A DNA stretch of 64,000 nucleotides from Nocardia sp. BMG111209 (GCF_000381925.1 NZ_KB907308.1:1612001-1676000); one strand, 5' to 3'. Counted from the stretch's first letter, positions 20,280 to 29,791 are shown. Notes: generated by a model from the sequence alone, not told the origin. A program made the numbers and translations.

Positions 20280-20347
20280 GCGATCACATTCCTCGCCGGC
20301 GCTGTCCCGCGCTCGGGCATTCGTCGCGCGATTCGACCTGGTATTCG

Positions 20348-20378
20348 CTGTGGCAACGGCCAGGGATTGCTGTGCCAC
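20348..20378 (+). promoter_or_regulatory. Inverted repeat upstream of manB
   Basis: TGTGGCA (20348-20354) and TGCCACA (20372-20378) form a dyad with a 17-base spacer in the 185-base gap before manB. It is a candidate operator; no regulator is implied. Confidence 0.3.
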
Positions 20379-20464
20379 AACGCAGCACGTTGTTCGCTGG
20401 TGGCGTAGCCCGAGGTCGTCAGCTCGGTTGGGCCGGGCGCGGGGACGCCTACTAGGGTGGGGGC

Positions 20465-21841
20465 ATGACAGTCGCCCGATCTGCCGATTCCGTGAAAGCA
20501 GTTGTCAAGGCATACGACGTCCGGGGTGTGGTCGGAGCGCAGATCGATGCGGAATTCGTTCGGGACGTGGGGGCTTCGTTCGCGCGGTTGATGCGCGGCG
20601 AGGGCGCGACCCGGGTCGTGATCGGGCACGACATGCGGGAATCGTCACCGGTGCTGGCGGCGGCCTTCGCCGCGGGCGTGCGCGCGCAGGGGCTCGACGT
20701 CGTGCACATCGGGCTGGCGTCCACCGACGAGTTGTACTTCGCCTCCGGCCATCTCGGCTGTCCGGGCGCGATGTTCACCGCCAGTCACAATCCCGCCCGG
20801 TACAACGGCATCAAGCTGTGCCGGGCCAATGCGCTGCCGGTCGGTCAGGACACCGGGCTGGCCACCATCACGCAGGAACTGATCGACGGGGTGCCCGCGT
20901 TCGACGGCGCGGCGGGCAGCGCGACCGAGGAGCATCTGCTCGACGCGTACGCGAACTTCCTGCGCAAACTGGTCGACCTGAGCGGCATCCGCCCGCTGCG
21001 CGTCGCGGTCGACGCGGGTAACGGAATGGGCGGCTACACGGTCCCGGCGGTGCTCGGGGCGGTACCGCAGCTGACCATCGACCCGCTGTACTTCGAGCTG
21101 GACGGGACGTTCCCGAACCACGAGGCCAATCCGCTGGATCCGAAGAATCTGGTGGACCTGCAGAAATTCGTCCGCGAGACCGGCGCCGACCTGGGCGTGG
21201 CCTTCGACGGCGACGCGGACCGCTGTTTCGTGGTCGACGAGCGCGGCGAGCCGGTCTCGCCGTCGGCGGTCACGGCCCTGGTGGCCGAGCGCGAGCTGGC
21301 CAAGGAGCCGGGCGCCACCGTCATCCACAATCTGATCACGTCCAAGGCCGTGCCGGAGCTGGTGACCGAACTGGGCGGCAATCCGGTGCGCACCCGGGTC
21401 GGGCACTCCTTCATCAAGCAGCAGATGGCCGCCACCGGCGCCATCTTCGGCGGCGAGCACTCCGCCCACTACTACTTCCGCGATTTCTGGGGAGCCGATT
21501 CCGGCATGCTCGCGGCCCTGCACGTGCTGGCCGCGCTCGGCGGCGGCAACGGGCCGATGTCCGAACTGGCCTCGGCCTACTCCCGGTACGCCGCGTCGGG
21601 TGAGATCAACTCCACGGTCGACGACGCCGCCGATCGCACCCGGGCGGTACTGGCCGCGTTCGAGGGCCGCGCGACCTCGGTGGACCGGTTGGACGGGGTC
21701 ACCGTGCAACTGCCCGACGACGCCTGGTTCAATCTGCGAGCCTCCAATACCGAACCGTTGCTGCGTCTCAACGTCGAAGCCCGATCTCCGGAGGAAGTAG
21801 ACGCACTCGTAACCGAGATCCTGAGCATCGTCCGCGGCTGA
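20465..21841 (+). CDS. manB: Phosphomannomutase/phosphoglucomutase
   Basis: Interconverts mannose-6-phosphate and mannose-1-phosphate, feeding GDP-mannose for mannolipids and glycans. The 458-residue alpha-D-phosphohexomutase has catalytic Ser107 in TASHNP, the metal loop DGDADR (248-253), the sugar loop GGEHSAHYYF and the C-terminal phosphate-binding RASNTEPLLRLNVEA. Equivalent to M. tuberculosis ManB (Rv3257c). It heads the manB-(SIS-like)-manA operon. Confidence 0.95.
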   Translation: MTVARSADSVKAVVKAYDVRGVVGAQIDAEFVRDVGASFARLMRGEGATRVVIGHDMRESSPVLAAAFAAGVRAQGLDVVHIGLASTDELYFASGHLGCPGAMFTASHNPARYNGIKLCRANALPVGQDTGLATITQELIDGVPAFDGAAGSATEEHLLDAYANFLRKLVDLSGIRPLRVAVDAGNGMGGYTVPAVLGAVPQLTIDPLYFELDGTFPNHEANPLDPKNLVDLQKFVRETGADLGVAFDGDADRCFVVDERGEPVSPSAVTALVAERELAKEPGATVIHNLITSKAVPELVTELGGNPVRTRVGHSFIKQQMAATGAIFGGEHSAHYYFRDFWGADSGMLAALHVLAALGGGNGPMSELASAYSRYAASGEINSTVDDAADRTRAVLAAFEGRATSVDRLDGVTVQLPDDAWFNLRASNTEPLLRLNVEARSPEEVDALVTEILSIVRG

Positions 21842-21932
21842 CTGGAATAGTGGAATCACAGAGCCCGAATTCACCCGGGAGAGCGAGTTCCCCCGGCCTG
21901 GTGACCCGATTGAGGGGAGGTGGCAACGCCCG

Positions 21933-23105
21933 ATGATCGCAGGGACACCGGTACTCGACCTCGATGACGTCGCCTCACTGGAGGCCGCCGACTCCGGGGG
22001 GATGTTGCGTTCCGCGGCCTCCGCCGGCGCGCAGGTGCGCGCCACGGCGGCGGCGGTCGGCGAGCACGCGCTCGCCCGGCTGCAGGATCTGCGCCCGCGC
22101 AGCCTCGTGATCGTCTCCGGGTCCGGGCGCGCCGCCCGGGCCGCCGCGCTGCTGGTCGCCTGCCTGGGCGACCGCGCCGGACTGCCGATCCTGCCCGTCA
22201 CCTCGATTCCGCCGTGGATCGGACCGCTGGACGCGGTGCTGGTCGCGGGCGACGACGCCGGTGACCCCCGGCTCGTCGAGGCGGTCGATCGCGCACTGCG
22301 GCGGGGCGCCGAGGTGGTCGTCGCGGCGCCCGACGAGGGGCCGATGCGGGCCGCCGCGGCCGGCCGGGCCGCGATGCTGCCGCCGCGGGTGCCCGTCCTC
22401 GACCAGAACCGGCTGCTGCGCTACCTCGCGGTCGGGATCGCGGTGCTGGCCGCCGTCGACCCGCTGCGCAGCGCGCCGCTGCTGCCCGATCTGGAGGCGC
22501 TGTCGGACGCACTCGACGCCGAGGCGCTGCGCGACGGGCCGCAGCACGAGGTCTTCCACAATCCGTCGAAGACACTGGCCGCGCGCATGCAGGAGCATCG
22601 CCTCGTACTCGCCGGTGACACCCCGGCCGCCACCGCGGTCGCGGAACACGGCGCCGAGGTGCTGTTGCAGGCGGCCGGGCAGATCGTCGCGGCCGCCGAT
22701 CTGGCCACCGTGGTGGCCGGGCACGCCCGGCTCGCCGAGGCGGCCGGTGGGGCCGCCGCCCCCGGCTTCGATCCCCTGTTCCACGACGAGCAGCTGGACG
22801 GCCCGGCGCCGGTGCAGCAGGTGCGGGTGTTCGCCGTGAGCGCCGAGACGGACGAGATCGCGGTGCGCCGGCGGCTGGCGGTCTTCGATTCCGGCGGCGG
22901 CCTGGTCGACGCCGATCTGGTGTACGTCGAGCCCGAGGCGCCCCGGTCCGGACCGGCCGCGGTCCCGCCCGGACCCGGTCACGAGCTGGAACATCTGGCA
23001 CTGCTGGTGCTGCGGCTGGAAATGGCAGCGGTCTACCTGCATCTGCTCGGCCGGCCGGCGGTCTCGACCGAGCGCCCGGCCCACTACGACGGGGGCCATT
23101 ACTAG
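21933..23105 (+). CDS. SIS-like sugar isomerase family protein (Rv3256c/TobH type)
   Basis: A 390-residue protein conserved between manB and manA in mycolic-acid actinobacteria. It resembles the bifunctional phosphoglucose/phosphomannose isomerase superfamily: an N-terminal SIS-like fold with SLVIVSGSGRAARAAALLVA (about 56-75), and a conserved HEVFHNPSKTLAARM segment. I cannot see a complete isomerase active site, so enzyme activity is not asserted. Its stop overlaps the manA GTG by one base, so it is translationally linked. A role in mannose metabolism is inferred from position. Confidence 0.75.
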   Translation: MIAGTPVLDLDDVASLEAADSGGMLRSAASAGAQVRATAAAVGEHALARLQDLRPRSLVIVSGSGRAARAAALLVACLGDRAGLPILPVTSIPPWIGPLDAVLVAGDDAGDPRLVEAVDRALRRGAEVVVAAPDEGPMRAAAAGRAAMLPPRVPVLDQNRLLRYLAVGIAVLAAVDPLRSAPLLPDLEALSDALDAEALRDGPQHEVFHNPSKTLAARMQEHRLVLAGDTPAATAVAEHGAEVLLQAAGQIVAAADLATVVAGHARLAEAAGGAAAPGFDPLFHDEQLDGPAPVQQVRVFAVSAETDEIAVRRRLAVFDSGGGLVDADLVYVEPEAPRSGPAAVPPGPGHELEHLALLVLRLEMAAVYLHLLGRPAVSTERPAHYDGGHY

Positions 23106-24352
23106 TGCACGAACTCGCCGGTGCGCTGCGTACCTACGCCTGGGGTTCACGCACCGCACTCGCTCAGCTGTGCGGTCGGCCCGTTCCCTCGGCGCATCCC
23201 GAGGCCGAACTCTGGTTCGGCGCTCACCCGGCCGATCCCGCGCACATCTGTGTCGACGGGCACCGGCAGTCGCTGCTGGAGTTCGTGCGCGCCGATCCCG
23301 AGCACGAATTGGGTTCGGTGGCACCGACTTTCGGCGGGCGGCTACCGTTCCTGCTGAAGATCCTGGCGGCCGAGGAGCCGCTGTCGCTGCAGGCGCATCC
23401 CAGTGCGAAGCAGGCGAAGGCCGGTTTCGAGCGCGAGAATCTGGCCCGGGTGTCGCTGGAATCGCCGATGCGCAACTACCGCGACGAGAACCACAAACCG
23501 GAACTCGTGGTGGCGCTGGAGCGTTTCGAGGCCCTGGCGGGCTTCCGGCCGCCGGAGCGGACCGTCGAGCTGCTGCGCGCACTGGGAGTCCGCGAGCTCG
23601 AACCGTATGCGAATCTGCTTGCCGCCCAACCGGATTCGGCCGGCCTGCGGACGCTGTTCACGACCTGGATCGCGCTGCCGCAGGCGGCGCTGGCCGCGCT
23701 GCTGCCGAAGGTCCTCGACGGGTGCGTGCACTATCTGTCGGAGAAGACCGATCCGCGCTCCGGCGCCAAGCAATTCGGCGCCGAGGCCCGCACCACGCTG
23801 GAACTGGCCGAGGCCTATCCCGGCGACGCCGGGGTGCTGGCCTCGGTGCTGCTGAATCGGATCACCCTGCAGCCCGGCCAGGGCCTGTTCCTGTCGGCCG
23901 GCAATCTGCACGCCTACCTGCGCGGCATCGGGGTCGAGATCATGGCCAACTCCGACAACGTGCTGCGCGGCGGGCTGACGCCGAAGCACGTGGACGTGCC
24001 GGAACTGCTCCGGGTGCTGGACTTCGAGCCGAACGAACTGCCGATCGTGGAGCCGGAATCGGTCGACCACACGCCGGACGGCTCGTGCTCGTTCCGCTAT
24101 CGCACGCCCGCGCCCGAATTCGCGCTGCGCCGTTTCGAATTGGCGGCCGGCGCCGCTCCCGTGCCGATCCCCCGCAGCGGTCCCGGCATTCTGCTGTGCA
24201 CCTCGGGCGACGTGCGGCTGCTGCAGGGGGCGGACGAACTGCGCATCGGCGCCGGCACCGCCGCCTGGATCTCCGCGAGCGACACCGTCGTGCGCGCCGC
24301 CGCGGCCACCGGCCCGGCCCAATTGTTCTGCGCCTGCGTGGGCGAGCTCTGA
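23105..24352 (+). CDS. manA: Mannose-6-phosphate isomerase, class I
   Basis: Converts fructose-6-phosphate to mannose-6-phosphate. The 415-residue zinc enzyme has the type I cupin motifs: ELWFGAHPADP, LKILAAEEPLSLQAHPS (Gln and His ligands), YRDENHKPELVVALERFEALAGFRP (Glu, His ligands) and LSAGNLHAYLRGIGVEIMANSDNVLRGGLTPKHVD. The GTG start overlaps the preceding stop by one base. Confidence 0.95.
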   Translation: MHELAGALRTYAWGSRTALAQLCGRPVPSAHPEAELWFGAHPADPAHICVDGHRQSLLEFVRADPEHELGSVAPTFGGRLPFLLKILAAEEPLSLQAHPSAKQAKAGFERENLARVSLESPMRNYRDENHKPELVVALERFEALAGFRPPERTVELLRALGVRELEPYANLLAAQPDSAGLRTLFTTWIALPQAALAALLPKVLDGCVHYLSEKTDPRSGAKQFGAEARTTLELAEAYPGDAGVLASVLLNRITLQPGQGLFLSAGNLHAYLRGIGVEIMANSDNVLRGGLTPKHVDVPELLRVLDFEPNELPIVEPESVDHTPDGSCSFRYRTPAPEFALRRFELAAGAAPVPIPRSGPGILLCTSGDVRLLQGADELRIGAGTAAWISASDTVVRAAAATGPAQLFCACVGEL

Positions 24353-24469
24353 GGTAGCGGGCCGCGATGTACTCGACGCCCCGCGCACGGCCGGGCGGGA
24401 TATCGTTCCCGGCGGCCGGGCCGAAGATCGATCAGGATGAGCGGTGGAACCGCTCGAGGAAGGACCCGC

Positions 24470-25405
24470 ATGTCGGCGGACGGTAGTAAGACCGCGATCC
24501 TGGCCGCGCTCGGCGCGAACGCCGGGATCGCGGTGGCGAAGTTCGCCGGTGCGCTCATCACCGGCTCGGGGTCGATGCTCGCGGAATCGGTGCATTCGCT
24601 GGCCGATACCGGCAACGAGGCGCTGCTGCTGGTCGGGCAGAACCGCGCCGAGCAGGAGCCGACGAAGCTGCACCAGTTCGGGCACGGGCGCAACCGGTAT
24701 TTCTATTCCTTCGTGGTCGCGCTGGTGCTGTTCAGCCTGGGTTCGATGTACGCCATCTACGAGGGCATCCACAAGGTCACGCATCCGGAGGACCTCTCCT
24801 CGCCGATCGTCGCGATCGTGATCCTGGCGGTGGCCGTGGTGCTGGAGGGCTTCAGTTTCGCGACCGCGATCCGCGAATCGATACCGTTGCGCGGCAACCG
24901 CAGCTGGTGGCGCTTCATCCGTACCACGCGCAATCCGGAACTGCCGGTGGTCCTGCTGGAGGACGCCGGCGCGCTGATCGGCCTGGTGATCGCGCTGATC
25001 GCCATCGGCCTGACCATGGCCACCGACAACGCGGTCTGGGACGGTATCGGCACCCTCGGCATCGGGCTGCTGCTGGGGGCCATCGCGGTCCTGCTGATCA
25101 TCGAGATGAAGAGTCTGCTCATCGGTGAGGGCGCCACCGGCGAGGACTATCGCCGCATCGTCGACAACCTCGTGGACGGCACCCGGATCGACCGCGTGAT
25201 CCACGTGCGCACCGAATATCTGGGCCCGAACGAACTCATGGTCGCCGCCAAGGTGGCGATCGTGCCGGGGCTCGAGATCACCGACATCGCCGCCGCGATC
25301 GACGACGCCGAAGCCCGCGTCCGCGCCGCCGTCCCCAGCGTCGACCTCATGTACCTCGAACCCGACCTCTACCGCACCCAGCCCGGCGCCCGCACCGCCG
25401 GCTGA
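24470..25405 (+). CDS. Cation diffusion facilitator (CDF) metal transporter
   Basis: Proton-coupled divalent metal exporter family (Zn, Co, Fe or Mn). The 311-residue protein has about six membrane segments and the CDF core: SGSMLAESVHSLADTGNEALLL and HQFGHGRNRYFYSF, with metal-site Asp/His. A cytosolic C-terminal dimer domain follows (about 220-300). It resembles the SLC30A9-like branch, whose substrate is less clear. The ATG after GAGGAAGG is chosen over one eleven codons earlier. Separated from manA by 117 bases. Confidence 0.88.
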   Translation: MSADGSKTAILAALGANAGIAVAKFAGALITGSGSMLAESVHSLADTGNEALLLVGQNRAEQEPTKLHQFGHGRNRYFYSFVVALVLFSLGSMYAIYEGIHKVTHPEDLSSPIVAIVILAVAVVLEGFSFATAIRESIPLRGNRSWWRFIRTTRNPELPVVLLEDAGALIGLVIALIAIGLTMATDNAVWDGIGTLGIGLLLGAIAVLLIIEMKSLLIGEGATGEDYRRIVDNLVDGTRIDRVIHVRTEYLGPNELMVAAKVAIVPGLEITDIAAAIDDAEARVRAAVPSVDLMYLEPDLYRTQPGARTAG

Positions 25406-25466
25406 CGGGTCCACAGCGCGGGCGGTGGGATCATCGCTCGGCGGCAGGGGATCCGTGATCGGCTGT

Positions 25467-25483
25467 CCGGCACCGTGTGCCGG
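25467..25483. terminator. Hairpin between CDF gene and oxidoreductase gene
   Basis: CCGGCAC-CGT-GTGCCGG, a perfect 7-bp stem, lies between two convergent genes and touches the oxidoreductase stop. Confidence 0.45.
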
Positions 25484-26944
25484 TCAGTGGGGGACGACCT
25501 CCTCGGCGGTCGGGAATTCGGGTCGGGTGCCGAAACGCTCACGGAGGGCGGCGGTGGCGGCGTGCAGGCCGCACATGCCGTGCACTCCCGGGCCGGGTGG
25601 GGTGGCCGAGGAGCAGAGATAGGTGCCGGGTAGGCCGGTCGCGTACGGGTTCCAGCGTGCCGCGGGGCGAAATACGGTCTGGCGGAAGGTCATCGCGCCG
25701 GCCGAGATGTCGCCGCCGACGTAGTTGGCGTTGTAGGCCGGCATCGCGGCGGCGGTGCGGGCATGCGAGGCGACGATCAGATCCCGGAAACCGGGAGCGA
25801 ATCGTTCGACCTGTGCGATCACCTCCGAGGTGACGTCGCGGTCCGAACCGTTGGGCACATGGGCGTAGGTGTACAGCGTGTGGCCGCCGGCGGGCGCGCG
25901 GGTCGGATCCACCACACCGGGCTGGATCGCGAGCACATACGGGCGTTCGGCGTGTTCGCCTGCCGCGACGGTCTTTTCGACGGCGACCGCCTCGGCGCGG
26001 GTCCCGACGAGGTGCAGTGTCCCGGCTCGGTCGCAGCCCTCGGCCCGCCACGGGACGGGGCCCGAGAGCGCGAAGTCGACCTTGCAGGCGGCGCTGCCGT
26101 AGCGGAACCGTCGTAGCGCGGCGGCATATCGCGCGGGCAGCCGGTCACCGGCGATCCGCAGGAGTTCCGCCGGGGCGATATCGAGCAGAACCGTTCGCAC
26201 GGAACGGAATTCGTCGAGCGAGTCCACCCGGTGGCCGGTGTGCACAACACCGCCGAGCCGGACCACCTCGGCCGCCAGCGCGTCGACGATCGCCTGACTG
26301 CCGCCGCGCGGCACCGGCCAGCCCCCGGCATGGGCGAGCGATCCGAGCAGCAGCGCCACGCCGGCCGCCGCGAACGCCCGCGGCGGGATGATCGCGTGCG
26401 CCGAAACCCCGGTGAACAGCGCGGGCGCGATGTCCTCGCGAAAACGCAGATCCCACAACGGTGAGGACTGTTCCAGCAGCCGGCGGCCGAACCGCACCCC
26501 GATGATCGGATCCAGTGGCGGATGCCGCAGATCCGACATCGCCAGATCCACCAGCTCCGGCCAATGCGATGCCAGCGGCCCGAACAGCCGCCGCCACGCC
26601 GCACCGTCACGGCCGAGCCCGGCCGCGGTGCGAGCCAGATCGCGCCACGCCACCCCGGCCACTCCCCCGTCCAGCGGATGCGCGTAGGACGCCTCGGGGA
26701 CCAGCAGATCCACCCCGTGCGCGGGCAGATCGAACATCCGGAAGAACGGCGAGGCCACCGCCATCGGATGCGCGCCCGCGCAGACATCGTGGCGGTAACC
26801 GGGCAGGGTCAGCTCGGCCGTGCGGCACCCGCCACCGACACTGTCACCGGCCTCGTAGACCTCCACCGCGAGGCCCGCACGGGCCAGAACCACCGCTGCG
26901 GCAAGCCCGTTCGGCCCGGCTCCCACCACCACCGCGTCCACCAT
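25484..26944 (-). CDS. FAD-dependent oxidoreductase, phytoene-desaturase-like
   Basis: A 486-residue flavoprotein. The N-terminus has the dinucleotide fold VDAVVVGAGPNGLAAAVVLARAGLAVEVYEAGDSVGGGCRT, followed by the CrtI/amine-oxidase-like body. The C-terminal flavin motif is GLYLCSSATPPGPGVHGMCG-like (residues ~450-470). This branch is common in actinobacteria with unknown substrate (carotenoid-like or lipid). The ATG is chosen because family members start just before the Rossmann motif; the 32-codon extension is unsupported. Likely co-transcribed with the TetR gene 88 bases upstream. Confidence 0.82.
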   Translation of the reverse strand: MVDAVVVGAGPNGLAAAVVLARAGLAVEVYEAGDSVGGGCRTAELTLPGYRHDVCAGAHPMAVASPFFRMFDLPAHGVDLLVPEASYAHPLDGGVAGVAWRDLARTAAGLGRDGAAWRRLFGPLASHWPELVDLAMSDLRHPPLDPIIGVRFGRRLLEQSSPLWDLRFREDIAPALFTGVSAHAIIPPRAFAAAGVALLLGSLAHAGGWPVPRGGSQAIVDALAAEVVRLGGVVHTGHRVDSLDEFRSVRTVLLDIAPAELLRIAGDRLPARYAAALRRFRYGSAACKVDFALSGPVPWRAEGCDRAGTLHLVGTRAEAVAVEKTVAAGEHAERPYVLAIQPGVVDPTRAPAGGHTLYTYAHVPNGSDRDVTSEVIAQVERFAPGFRDLIVASHARTAAAMPAYNANYVGGDISAGAMTFRQTVFRPAARWNPYATGLPGTYLCSSATPPGPGVHGMCGLHAATAALRERFGTRPEFPTAEEVVPH

Positions 26945-27032
26945 GACGACCACCGTACGCCCGGGTCGCGGGCGTCTCGCGTGTCGCAATGGTGACGCGC
27001 TCAGCGGGCGGAATCGCGCACACCGTGCCCGC

Positions 27033-27620
27033 TCACGCACCTTCTTCCGGCGCGCGGCCGCCCCAGCGCATCAGGATCGCCAGGCGTTGTTCCTTCAGTT
27101 CCGGGCGCAGCCGGCCGCCGCGGTCCAGCGCCGCCAGACCGTGCAACGCGCTCCAGTAGACCTCCGCGTACGCGCCCAGTTCGGATTCCGCCACCAACGG
27201 CCGGAACAACGCCTCCAGCTCGGCGAACGCGTCCCGCAATGCTTTCGGCGCATCGAGGCCGAAGGTCAGATCGGTGTCCATGAGGAACATCGCGTCGTAC
27301 AGGGCCGGATTCGCGGTCGCGAAATCGAGATAGGCCCGCGCGACCAGCTCCATGGCGGCCCCGGGGGTCGGCGCCGCCGTCCGGGCCGCGCGCATCGCCT
27401 CGGACAGGGCGGCGATGCCCTGCTCCGCGACCGCCGACACGATCGCGCGCTTACCCGCGAAGTGGCTGTACAGCACGGGCTGGCTGTACTCGATCCGATC
27501 GGCCAGGCGACGGACGGTAACCGTCTCCCAGCCGTCGGATTCGGCCAGCTCGCGAGCGGTGTCGATGATGCGCTGACGCCGATCGGCGCGTTCGCGCTCC
27601 TTGCGTGTCTGCGGGGTCAC
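27033..27620 (-). CDS. TetR family regulator
   Basis: A 195-residue repressor with an N-terminal helix-turn-helix (about 15-60: RRQRIIDTARELAESDGWETVTVRRLADRIEYSQPVLYSHFAGKRAIVSAV) and a WHG-type C-terminal ligand domain. GTG start after TATGGAGGC. A dyad lies directly upstream, so autoregulation and control of the downstream oxidoreductase are likely. Ligand unknown. Confidence 0.9.
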   Translation of the reverse strand: MTPQTRKERERADRRQRIIDTARELAESDGWETVTVRRLADRIEYSQPVLYSHFAGKRAIVSAVAEQGIAALSEAMRAARTAAPTPGAAMELVARAYLDFATANPALYDAMFLMDTDLTFGLDAPKALRDAFAELEALFRPLVAESELGAYAEVYWSALHGLAALDRGGRLRPELKEQRLAILMRWGGRAPEEGA

Positions 27621-27629
27621 GCCTCCATA

Positions 27630-27642
27630 CTAGCGGTGCTAG
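27630..27642 (-). promoter_or_regulatory. CTAGC-GGT-GCTAG operator-like dyad before the TetR gene
   Basis: A perfect 5+5 inverted repeat, ten bases upstream of the tetR start and overlapping a TATCTA box on the same strand, where repressor binding would block transcription. Confidence 0.5.
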
Positions 27643-27672
27643 ATATGCAAGCGAGCGTAGCCGCCCGCAGGG

Positions 27673-28767
27673 CTACACGTCGGTCGAGAAACGCAACCCG
27701 CCGTCGGGGAGGTCGACACCGGGCCACAGCCGAGCGCCGTTGAGCAGTTCGCAGCGCGCGCCGACGTTGGCGCCGTCGCCGATGACCGCATCCCGGATCA
27801 GCGCCCGGGGCCCGATCCGGGCGCCGAAGCCGATGATCGACCGTTCCACGGTCGCCCCGGCCTCGACCCGCGCGCCGTCGAACAGCACCGCACCGTCGAG
27901 CCGAGCGCCCGCGCCGACCTCGGCACCGCGGCCGACGACCGTGCCGCCGATCAGCAAGGCGCCCGGCGCCACCCCGGCGCCGGAATGCACCAGCGATTCA
28001 CCGCGCTGGCCCGGCAGCGCCGGCGACGGGGCGATCCCGCGCACCACATCCGCGGAACCGCGGATGAAGTCCTCCGGAGTGCCCATGTCCCGCCAATAGG
28101 AGTTGTCGACATGGCCCTGGACGTGCGCGCCCTCGGCCAGCAGGACCGGAAACACCTCGCGCTCGACCGATACCGCCCGGCCGCTGGGGATCTTCTCGAT
28201 GTATTCGCGCCGGAAGACGTAGCAGCCGGCGTTGATCTGATCGGTCGGCGGATCCTCGGTCTTCTCCAGGAATTCGGTGACCCGGCCGGATTCGTCGGTC
28301 GGCACGCAACCGAACGCCCGCGGATCACTGACCCGCACCAGATGCAGTGTCACGTCGGCGCGGCTGGAGGCATGGGTGTCGAGCACCGCGCCCAGATCGG
28401 TCCCGCCGAGCACGTCGCCGTTGAACACCATGATCGTGTCGCCACGCAGTTTCGGCAGAACGTTGCGGATACCGCCGCCGGTGCCCAGCGGTTCGTTCTC
28501 CGTGACGTACTCGAGTTCCAGGCCCAGCTCGGCGCCGTCGCCGAAATACTGCTCGAACACCTCGGCCTTGAACGAGGTCGCGAGCACCACGTGGGTGATG
28601 CCCGCCTCCGCGATCCGGGTCAGCAGGTGCTGCAGGAAGGGCAGGCCGGCCACCGGCAACATCGGCTTCGGCGCCGACATCGTCAGCGGGCGCAGCCGGG
28701 TGCCCTGGCCGCCCACCAGAATGACCGCGTCGGTGGAATTGCCCACCACCAGCGGGTCGTCAGCCAT
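27673..28767 (-). CDS. manC: Mannose-1-phosphate guanylyltransferase (GDP-mannose pyrophosphorylase)
   Basis: Makes GDP-mannose from mannose-1-phosphate and GTP. The 364-residue protein has the nucleotidyltransferase signature AVILVGGQGTRLRPLTMSAPKPMLPV (14-39), FNGDVLGG for metal and sugar binding, the DQINAGCYVF segment, and a C-terminal left-handed beta-helix of hexapeptide repeats (about 265-350). Corresponds to M. tuberculosis Rv3264c (called manB or manC). ATG after GGGGAGAG. Last gene of the rmlD-wbbL-manC set. Confidence 0.9.
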   Translation of the reverse strand: MADDPLVVGNSTDAVILVGGQGTRLRPLTMSAPKPMLPVAGLPFLQHLLTRIAEAGITHVVLATSFKAEVFEQYFGDGAELGLELEYVTENEPLGTGGGIRNVLPKLRGDTIMVFNGDVLGGTDLGAVLDTHASSRADVTLHLVRVSDPRAFGCVPTDESGRVTEFLEKTEDPPTDQINAGCYVFRREYIEKIPSGRAVSVEREVFPVLLAEGAHVQGHVDNSYWRDMGTPEDFIRGSADVVRGIAPSPALPGQRGESLVHSGAGVAPGALLIGGTVVGRGAEVGAGARLDGAVLFDGARVEAGATVERSIIGFGARIGPRALIRDAVIGDGANVGARCELLNGARLWPGVDLPDGGLRFSTDV

Positions 28768-28830
28768 TACTCTCCCCTGTTCAGGTTCGGTCCCGCCGGC
28801 GGCGGGACCGAAGATGTCGTCGCGCTGTCG

Positions 28831-29718
28831 CTACGCCGCGCGGTCGCGCTCGCGCAGCGCCGATCGAACCGCAAGCCTGCAGCGAATGGCAAGTCCGAGC
28901 CGCAGGGCCAGCCGTAGCGGCGCCTGCCACCAGTGCGGATGCCGATCGGCCTGGAAACGGTACGCCGACGCGTGGTGCGCGGGGAGCATGATTTCCGGGT
29001 GACGCCCCGCGGCATGTCCCTTGGCGTGCGTGACCTCGGCCGACGGCACATACACATTGTGCCAGCCCGCCTTGCCCATCCGATCGCCGAAATCGACATC
29101 CTCCATGTACATGAAGTACCGGGAGTCGAAGCCGTCGATGGCGTCGAACGCGGCGCGGCGCACCAGCAGGCACGACCCGGACAGCCAGCCGACCGAGCGC
29201 TCGGAGATCTCCTCGTTCTCCTGGCGGTACCGACGGGTCCAGGGGTTCGACGGCCACACCGTGCCGAGGATGGCGTGCCCGGCGCCGTCGAGCAGATTCG
29301 GGACCGAGCGGGCGGACGGGTAGACACTGCCGTCGGGCTCGCGGACCAGCGGTCCCAGCGCACCGGCCCGCGGCCAGCGCTCCGCGGCGGCCAGCAGTTC
29401 ATCGATGGCGTCGGCGCCCCAGCGGATGTCCGGGTTGGCGAGGACGACGAATTCGACCTCGGGATCGATCTCGGCCACCGCGCGATTGATCGCGCCGCCG
29501 TATCCGATGTTGCCACCGGTGCGTAACAGCCGGACATGCTCGTTGGATTCGGCGGCCAGCTCCGGAGTCCCGTCGGTGGATCCGTTGTCCGCCAGGATCA
29601 CCTGCGGCTTCTCGCTCGCGGCCGTGGCCAGCGTGCTGATGAAATGCTCGAGGTGCTCACCGGGGGAATAGGTCACGGTGACCACGACCACGGCGGGCCG
29701 TCCGACAGTTTCGCTCAC
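28831..29718 (-). CDS. wbbL: Rhamnosyltransferase WbbL (decaprenyl-PP-GlcNAc)
   Basis: Transfers rhamnose to decaprenyl-diphosphate-GlcNAc, making the linker between peptidoglycan and arabinogalactan. The 295-residue GT2 enzyme has VVVTVTYSPGEHLEHFI, LADNGSTDGTPE, the DXD-like ANPDIRW and SCLLVRRAAFDAIDGFDSRYFMYMEDVDFGDR. Equivalent to M. tuberculosis WbbL1 (Rv3265c). GTG start. It sits between rmlD and manC, as in mycobacteria. Confidence 0.92.
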   Translation of the reverse strand: MSETVGRPAVVVVTVTYSPGEHLEHFISTLATAASEKPQVILADNGSTDGTPELAAESNEHVRLLRTGGNIGYGGAINRAVAEIDPEVEFVVLANPDIRWGADAIDELLAAAERWPRAGALGPLVREPDGSVYPSARSVPNLLDGAGHAILGTVWPSNPWTRRYRQENEEISERSVGWLSGSCLLVRRAAFDAIDGFDSRYFMYMEDVDFGDRMGKAGWHNVYVPSAEVTHAKGHAAGRHPEIMLPAHHASAYRFQADRHPHWWQAPLRLALRLGLAIRCRLAVRSALRERDRAA

Positions 29719-29791
29719 GCCGATGGAGCCTACCGGCTGTCACCGAATTGTGATGGTGGTAGCCGCCACCTGCCCGAATCGACGGGCCGGA

